Of a stretch of 64,000 bases of DNA, positions 59,979 to 64,000 are shown one piece after another (position 1 is the first letter of the stretch; each line of letters opens with the position of its first letter). Position numbers and translations under genes: made by a program. Under the pieces are notes generated by a model, which did no database searches, was not told the origin of the DNA, and was given only the letters and a program-made list of their open reading frames with translations. The stretch comes from Nocardiopsis ganjiahuensis DSM 45031 (GTDB lineage Bacteria; Actinomycetota; Actinomycetes; Streptosporangiales; Streptosporangiaceae), in NCBI RefSeq assembly GCF_000341085.1, contig NZ_ANBA01000007.1:310001-374000 (forward strand), written 5' to 3'.

Positions 59979-60392
59979 ATGTCAGTTGACGGGGCGCAGC
60001 TGTGGACACTGAACCAGCGGCTGCTGGGTGTTGTGATGGATGCCTGCACGGGAGAGCTGGCCGAGCTCGGGTTGGAGACGAAGGAGTTTTTCGTCCTGGC
60101 CGAGGTGGAGGCATCGCCGTATCCGGCCGAGATCGCGACGGCACTGCTGCTCCCCAAAGCGAGCGTGACGGTCTACGTCCGCAACCTCGTCGCCAAGGGG
60201 TTCATCCGGCGCGAGATCGACGACGCGGACCTGCGGCGTCACCGGCTCGTGCTGACCGCTGAGGGCACAGAGGCACGGGATCGTGCACTTGCAGCCCTCG
60301 CGGCGGAGTACGACCGCAGGCTGGCGAGGATCACTCCGCGGGACCGCACCGAGCTGCAGCGCATTCTTCAGGAGATGCTCTCGCCCGCATGA
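59979..60392 (+). CDS. MarR-family transcriptional regulator
   Basis: A 137-aa winged-helix regulator. The recognition region is PAEIATALLLPKASVTVYVRNLVAKGFIRR (residues about 49-78; the wing follows with DLRRHRLVLTAEG). GGAGGGG lies five bases before the ATG. It is divergent from the alpha/beta hydrolase and probably represses both promoters through the palindrome between them. An IS630 relic starts nine bases past its stop. Confidence 0.9.
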   Translation: MSVDGAQLWTLNQRLLGVVMDACTGELAELGLETKEFFVLAEVEASPYPAEIATALLLPKASVTVYVRNLVAKGFIRREIDDADLRRHRLVLTAEGTEARDRALAALAAEYDRRLARITPRDRTELQRILQEMLSPA

Positions 60393-60400
60393 GTCCATGG

Positions 60401-60795
60401 TCACGAGCGGTTCGCCTGTCCGGTGACCCCCTGTTCGCCAGTGCTGTCGGCGGCCAGGACATCGCGGTGGCGGGCGTTGGCGTTGCGCCGGCGGAGGTCG
60501 GGGTGAAGCACAACTCGACCTTGTCCTTCTTCGCTCAGCGGCGGATGTCACTGCGCTTGTGGGTGGACCGGTTGTCCAGGATCACGTGGATCGGGGCGCC
60601 GTCCGGGCGGGCGGCCCGGATCGACTTCAGTGCAGCCAGGGTGTTCGCGGCACCCTCCTGCGGCGGTTGACGCCCCAGAGGGTGTCGTCGCCGATCGAGT
60701 AGCAACCGTGGAAGTACCGCACCCCGTGGGTGTGGTGGTAAGTCGCGGGATGCCGCTCGGGCCGGCCTTGCCCGGCCCGGCACGACCCGGCGCCG
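60401..60795 (-). pseudogene. IS630-family transposase relic
   Basis: Pieces of an IS630-type transposase are readable on the minus strand: RPERHPATYHHTHGVRYF, YSIGDDTLWGVNRR, then after a one-base loss near 60651-60660 NTLAALKSIRAARPDG and HVILDNRSTHK. An in-frame stop (60535-60537) replaces the expected Trp. KKDKVELCFTPT follows it, and after a large deletion RNANARHRDVLAA comes from the protein's end. The catalytic DDE triad is incomplete. No terminal repeats are recognisable. Confidence 0.8.
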
Positions 60796-60809
60796 CACCG
60801 AGCGATGTA

Positions 60810-60830
60810 TGAATCTACGTCGTACAGGTG
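60810..60830 (+). repeat. 21-bp motif shared with 49729-49749
   Basis: Begins TGAATCTACG and ends ACAGGTG; two differences from the other copy. It lies between the IS630 relic and the HicB-like gene. Confidence 0.6.
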
Positions 60831-60892
60831 CCGCCGGTGCTCTATTTTCCCCGATGACGGATCACGTCCGCCATGACGTCAGAATTAGTGTC

Positions 60893-61435
60893 ATGGATCT
60901 GATGCCGTATGTCGACGAACTCCGCCGCCAACTCCTGGTCGCCGCCGAGACCGGGGGAGAGGAGACCCGGGCCACCGCCGAGCGCCTGGCCGCGGTACTG
61001 GAGTCCTCCGCCCGGTTGGCGCTGATGGACGCCCTGTCCGCGGCGGCGGACGAGATCACCCGGGAACTGGCCCCCGGCTCGGTCGAGGTGCGGCTCCGCG
61101 GCGGACGGACCGACTTCATCGTGACGTCACCGCGGACCGACGAGACCTTCGACACCGCGGCGGGGGACGCCGCGGCCCTCTCCCCGGAGCGTCACGGGCA
61201 TGTGGCCCCGATCCGGGCCGAGGGTGAGGAGGGCAAGACCTCGCGGATCACCCTGCGACTCCCGGACCACCTCAAACCGCTCGTGGAAGAGGCCGCCAAG
61301 ACCGAAGGGCAGTCCGTCAACGCCTGGCTGGTGCGGTCGGTCACCACGGCCCTGGAGTCCGGCGGCCGCCAAGCCCGGCGCGGCACCGGCACCGGCCGCC
61401 AGGTCGGCCGCGGCTACACCGGCTGGGTCCGCTGA
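60893..61435 (+). CDS. HicB-like / ribbon-helix-helix protein
   Basis: A 180-aa protein. The N-terminal part is helical (MDLMPYVDELRRQLLVAAE), the middle is a short beta segment (GSVEVRLRGGRTDFIV), and the C terminus is a ribbon-helix-helix DNA-binding fold (RITLRLPDHLKPLVEEAAK, VNAWLVRSVTTAL, residues about 120-160), as in HicB-type antitoxins of actinobacteria. No toxin-like HicA gene is adjacent; the next gene is DUF6653. The palindrome TGACGTCA (60874-60881) 12 bases upstream of the start may be its own operator. The ATG at 60893 is preferred; 60854 is possible. Confidence 0.7.
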   Translation: MDLMPYVDELRRQLLVAAETGGEETRATAERLAAVLESSARLALMDALSAAADEITRELAPGSVEVRLRGGRTDFIVTSPRTDETFDTAAGDAAALSPERHGHVAPIRAEGEEGKTSRITLRLPDHLKPLVEEAAKTEGQSVNAWLVRSVTTALESGGRQARRGTGTGRQVGRGYTGWVR

Positions 61436-61439
61436 GTCG

Positions 61440-61489
61440 GCCGCCGCGCACCCGCTGACCCGGGGCCGCCGCGCACCCGTTGACCCGGG
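61440..61489. repeat. 25-bp tandem duplication
   Basis: Two copies of a GCCGCCGCGCACCC-type unit, 61440-61464 and 61465-61489, differing at one base, lie directly after the HicB-like gene's stop. Confidence 0.65.
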
Positions 61490-61598
61490 GCCGCTCCACA
61501 AGGATGCGCGCCTGCCCCGCACGAGGTGTTGCGGGGGGTGTACCGTGCCTCTCCCGTCCTCCCCGGCATGGGGCGGGACCACTCAGAGCGGAGGATCG

Positions 61599-62045
61599 AT
61601 GGCCGAGGAGCCCCGAGGCGGTTTCGCCCGGTTGCGCCGGGCGGTGTTCGCCCGGCACTCGAACCCGTGGAGCGCGTGGACCAGGTGGGCGAGCATTCCG
61701 CTGATCTCCGTCCCGGTGTGGAACCGCAGCTGGAAGCAGGCCGGCGTCCTCGCCGTCTGGTTCGCCCTCAACCCGGTGGTCTTCCCCCGGCCCGCACACG
61801 AACGGGCGTGGTCCACGAGGGCCATGCTCGGCGAGGAGCAGTGGATCGTGGACCGCCCGAGGGACGCGGCGCTGGCGGTCAACGCCGCGGCCGCGGCCGC
61901 CTCCGTCGTCGCGGTGGTCGGCGCCCGGTACCGCAGGCCCTGGACCACCGGGGCGGCCTGTGCGGTGCAGATGGCGCTCACACTCGTGTACTGGGAACAG
62001 ATGGCCCGTTACCACGACCGGGGCTCGGAGCGGGGCGGGCACTGA
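61599..62045 (+). CDS. DUF6653 family membrane protein
   Basis: A 148-aa protein. The N-terminal signature is FARHSNPWSAWTRWASIPL (residues about 18-36), with two to three hydrophobic stretches (VLAVWFALNPVVFPRP near 52, AVNAAAAAASVVAVVGARY near 95, and AACAVQMALTLVYWEQMARYH near 118). This fits the DUF6653 family; function is unknown. GGAGG lies four bases before the ATG. Confidence 0.85.
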   Translation: MAEEPRGGFARLRRAVFARHSNPWSAWTRWASIPLISVPVWNRSWKQAGVLAVWFALNPVVFPRPAHERAWSTRAMLGEEQWIVDRPRDAALAVNAAAAAASVVAVVGARYRRPWTTGAACAVQMALTLVYWEQMARYHDRGSERGGH

Positions 62046-62106
62046 GCGGCGGGCTGCGGCGTTCGTCCCTTCCGGTGGGCGTTGCGCCCTCCCCGGCCCG
62101 GTCTCC

Positions 62107-62748
62107 TCACGCCTCCCGCGCCCCCAGGGCCCGCAGGAGGTAGGGGAGCAGGCGCTGGGCGATGTCGGCGCCGGGGGAGGAGCCGGCAGCGCCCTCGGCC
62201 TCCGGCGGCACGAGGAAGGTGTGGCTGACCATCGGGCCGATGACCATCTCAGCGACGACCAGGGGATCCTCCACCGGGGGGACCTCCCCGCGTTCCACAG
62301 CCCGTTCCAGGAGGGCGAAGACCCGTTCCTGGAGGGGGATCACGAAGGCGCCGAAGAGTACGTCGGCCAGGGCCCGGTTGTGGGCGGCCTCGCCGAGCAC
62401 GGCGCGCAGGAGGCGGCCCGAGGGGCCCTCCAGGGCGGTGGCCTTGTCCCGCAGCAGCGCGCCGAGGTCGGCCGCCAGGTCCCCGTGGTCGTGGTCGGGG
62501 CCCAGGTTCTCGGCCCAGGCCCGGGCGGCGCCGACCACCAGGTCCTCCTTGGAACGCCAGCGGCGGTACAGGGTGGCGGTGGAGACCCCCGCCCTGCGGG
62601 CCACGGCGGCGGTGGTCAGCCCGCTGTAGCCGTTCAGCTGGAGTTCGGTGAGGGTGGCGTCCATCAGCGCGCGGTCCCGGTTGGCGTCGCGGGGCCGGCC
62701 CCGTGGGGCGGCCCGGGCGGACGTCTCCGGCAGATGGTCCGTCGTCAT
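62107..62748 (-). CDS. TetR/AcrR-family regulator
   Basis: A 213-aa repressor. The helix-turn-helix is LTTAAVARRAGVSTATLYRRW (residues about 44-64), followed by an all-helical ligand domain (TetR_C-type, with IPLQERVFALLERAVERGE near 138). TAAGAT (62755-62760, minus strand) six bases before its ATG gives a leaderless promoter. It is divergent from the aldehyde dehydrogenase gene across a 60-bp gap that carries a perfect operator, so it very probably represses that gene and itself. Confidence 0.92.
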   Translation of the reverse strand: MTTDHLPETSARAAPRGRPRDANRDRALMDATLTELQLNGYSGLTTAAVARRAGVSTATLYRRWRSKEDLVVGAARAWAENLGPDHDHGDLAADLGALLRDKATALEGPSGRLLRAVLGEAAHNRALADVLFGAFVIPLQERVFALLERAVERGEVPPVEDPLVVAEMVIGPMVSHTFLVPPEAEGAAGSSPGADIAQRLLPYLLRALGAREA

Positions 62749-62777
62749 GGGGAGATCTTATGCCAGGTGTCTATTGG

Positions 62778-62796
62778 AAACGAAACATTTTCGTTT
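62778..62796. promoter_or_regulatory. Perfect 8-3-8 palindrome, TetR operator
   Basis: AAACGAAACATTTTCGTTT lies between a -35 (TTGGAA, 62774-62779) and a -10 (TAGTCT, 62796-62801) of the aldehyde dehydrogenase gene. Its start codon lies seven bases after the -10. This is a textbook repressor position. Confidence 0.85.
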
Positions 62797-62808
62797 AGTC
62801 TTGTGGCA

Positions 62809-64000
62809 TGGCTAACACCGAGATCTCAGAGCCCCTGACTCTGACCACCGACATCCCCCCGGTCGTGGGCAGGCTGCGCATGGCCTTCGACAGCGGCCGG
62901 ACCAAACCGATCTCCTGGCGACGGGCCCAGCTGCGCGCCCTGCGGCGCCTGCTCGTCGAGGAGCGGCCCACCCTGGAGAAGGCCCTCAAGGCCGACCTCG
63001 GCAAGCCGCCCGTGGAGGCGCACACCACCGAGATCGGGTTCGTGGTCAACGAGATCGACCACACGCTCAAGCACCTGGCCTCCTGGCTGCGGCCCCAGCG
63101 CGTGTCCGTGCCGATGGCGCTGGCCCCGGCCAAGGCCCGCCGCGTGCGCGAGCCCCTGGGCGTCGTGCTGATCGTCAGCCCGTGGAACTACCCCGTGAAC
63201 CTGGCCCTGTCCCCGCTGGTCGGTGCGATCGCCGCGGGCAACAGCGCCGTGGTCAAGCCGTCGGAGCTCTCTCCGGCCACCTCGGGCGCGCTGGCCGACC
63301 TGATCCCGCGCTACCTGGACCCCGAGGCGATCGCGGTCGTCGAGGGCGGTGTCACCGAGAGCACCGCGTTGCTGGAGGAGCGCTTCGACCACATCTTCTA
63401 CACCGGCAACGCCGCGGTGGCCCGCATCGTCATGGCGGCGGCGGTCAAGCACCTGACCCCCGTCACGCTGGAGCTGGGCGGCAAGAGCCCGGCGATCGTC
63501 GAGCCCGGCGTGGACCTGGCCACCACGGCCCGCCGCCTGGCCTGGGGCAAGTACACCAACGCGGGCCAGACCTGTGTGGCGCCCGACTACGTGCTCGCCA
63601 TCGGTGACACCGCTGAGGGGCTCCAGAAGGAGCTGGGCGCCGCCATCACGGAGATGTTCGGGTCCGACCCGGCGCAGAGCCCCGACTACGGGCGCATCGT
63701 CAACGAGCGCCACTTCGACCGGCTCCGCGCTCTGCTGGAGAGCGGCGAGGTGGTCGCGGGTGGTCGGACCGACCGCGAGGACCTCTACATCGCCCCCACG
63801 GTGCTCGGCGACGTCTCCCCCGACACCCCGGTGATGGCCGAGGAGATCTTCGGGCCGATCCTGCCGGTCATCCGGGTTCCCGACCTGGACGCGGCGATCC
63901 GGTTCGTCAACGAGCGCGACAAGCCCCTGGCGCTGTACGGGTTCACCAACTCCGAGGCCACCAAGCGGCGCCTGACCACCGAGACCTCCTCCGGTGGTCT
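62809..64000 (+). CDS. Aldehyde dehydrogenase family protein (3' end cut by window)
   Basis: An NAD(P)-dependent aldehyde dehydrogenase of the class 3/coniferyl type; 397 codons are visible, of about 460. The cofactor-binding SPWNYPVNLALSPLVGAIAAG (near residue 124) and PSELSP, the Glu in TLELGGKSP (near 220), and the catalytic Cys in GQTCVAPDYVL (near 255) are present, with EEIFGPILPV near 345. The message is probably leaderless. The gene is under the divergent TetR regulator, so an aldehyde or alcohol is probably the inducer. Confidence 0.93.

Noticed and set aside
60893..62045. HicB-like gene and DUF6653 gene as a toxin-antitoxin pair
   Set aside because: The DUF6653 protein is a membrane protein 163 bp downstream and not HicA-like; no overlap or coupling is seen.

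Overview
This 64 kb window is high-GC actinobacterial chromosome. Codon use, leaderless promoters, an actinobacterial iron box, a LexA-type SOS box, deazaflavin (F420)-type oxidoreductases, Eis-type acetyltransferases, SARP and LAL regulators and a PASTA protein all point the same way. The gene mix fits Nocardiopsis or a close relative, but genus is inference. The density of regulators, duplicated enzymes and decayed genes suggests an accessory arm rather than the core. I see no rRNA, tRNA or CRISPR array and no PKS/NRPS genes.

Layout. 0-11 kb: a LacI regulator cut by the window edge, an MFS exporter facing an AfsR/SARP regulator, two split-barrel flavin/F420-type oxidoreductases, a disulfide-reductase-like flavoprotein, a siderophore-interacting protein under an iron box, and an amino-sugar kinase-like protein. 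11-18 kb: three tandem Eis-family acetyltransferases (the first frameshifted), a DDN-like protein, a class V aminotransferase and a MarR regulator. 18-24.5 kb: an aromatic catabolism operon (metallo-beta-lactamase-fold protein, FAD monooxygenase, homogentisate dioxygenase, a protein of unknown function, fumarylacetoacetase) with a Crp-like site, a promoter and a palindromic operator in front. 24.5-33.6 kb: secreted esterase-like hydrolase, methyltransferase, Na+/alanine symporter, an XRE regulator divergent from an Atu4866/SDR pair, and an ECF42 sigma factor with its YCII partner. 33.6-41.8 kb: a VOC protein, a small membrane protein, a pseudokinase-PASTA-chitin-binding fusion, a LAL regulator, a DUF2306 protein, and a TetR-hydrolase pair with an elaborate operator.

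41.8-49.7 kb looks disturbed. It holds a HelD-like RNA polymerase-recycling ATPase after an AT-richer gap, a truncated XRE fragment, an MscS channel, and a winged-helix, zinc-finger replication-like gene. The leader of that last gene carries a U-tract intrinsic terminator on the opposite strand. 49.7-52 kb is an oxidoreductase/ECF41 sigma pair with a matching ECF41 promoter. 52-64 kb holds membrane proteins, a radical SAM pseudogene under a LexA box, two tandem glutaminase-STAS genes, a YihY protein, a MarR/hydrolase pair, an IS630 relic, a HicB-like gene, and a TetR regulator divergent from an aldehyde dehydrogenase cut by the window end.

The most interesting item is the conserved-looking unknown gene translationally coupled to hmgA (22355-23221). 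The operon has no recognisable maleylacetoacetate isomerase, and this protein is a candidate for that step. Next are the pseudokinase-PASTA-CBM fusion and the rep-like gene with its candidate antisense RNA.
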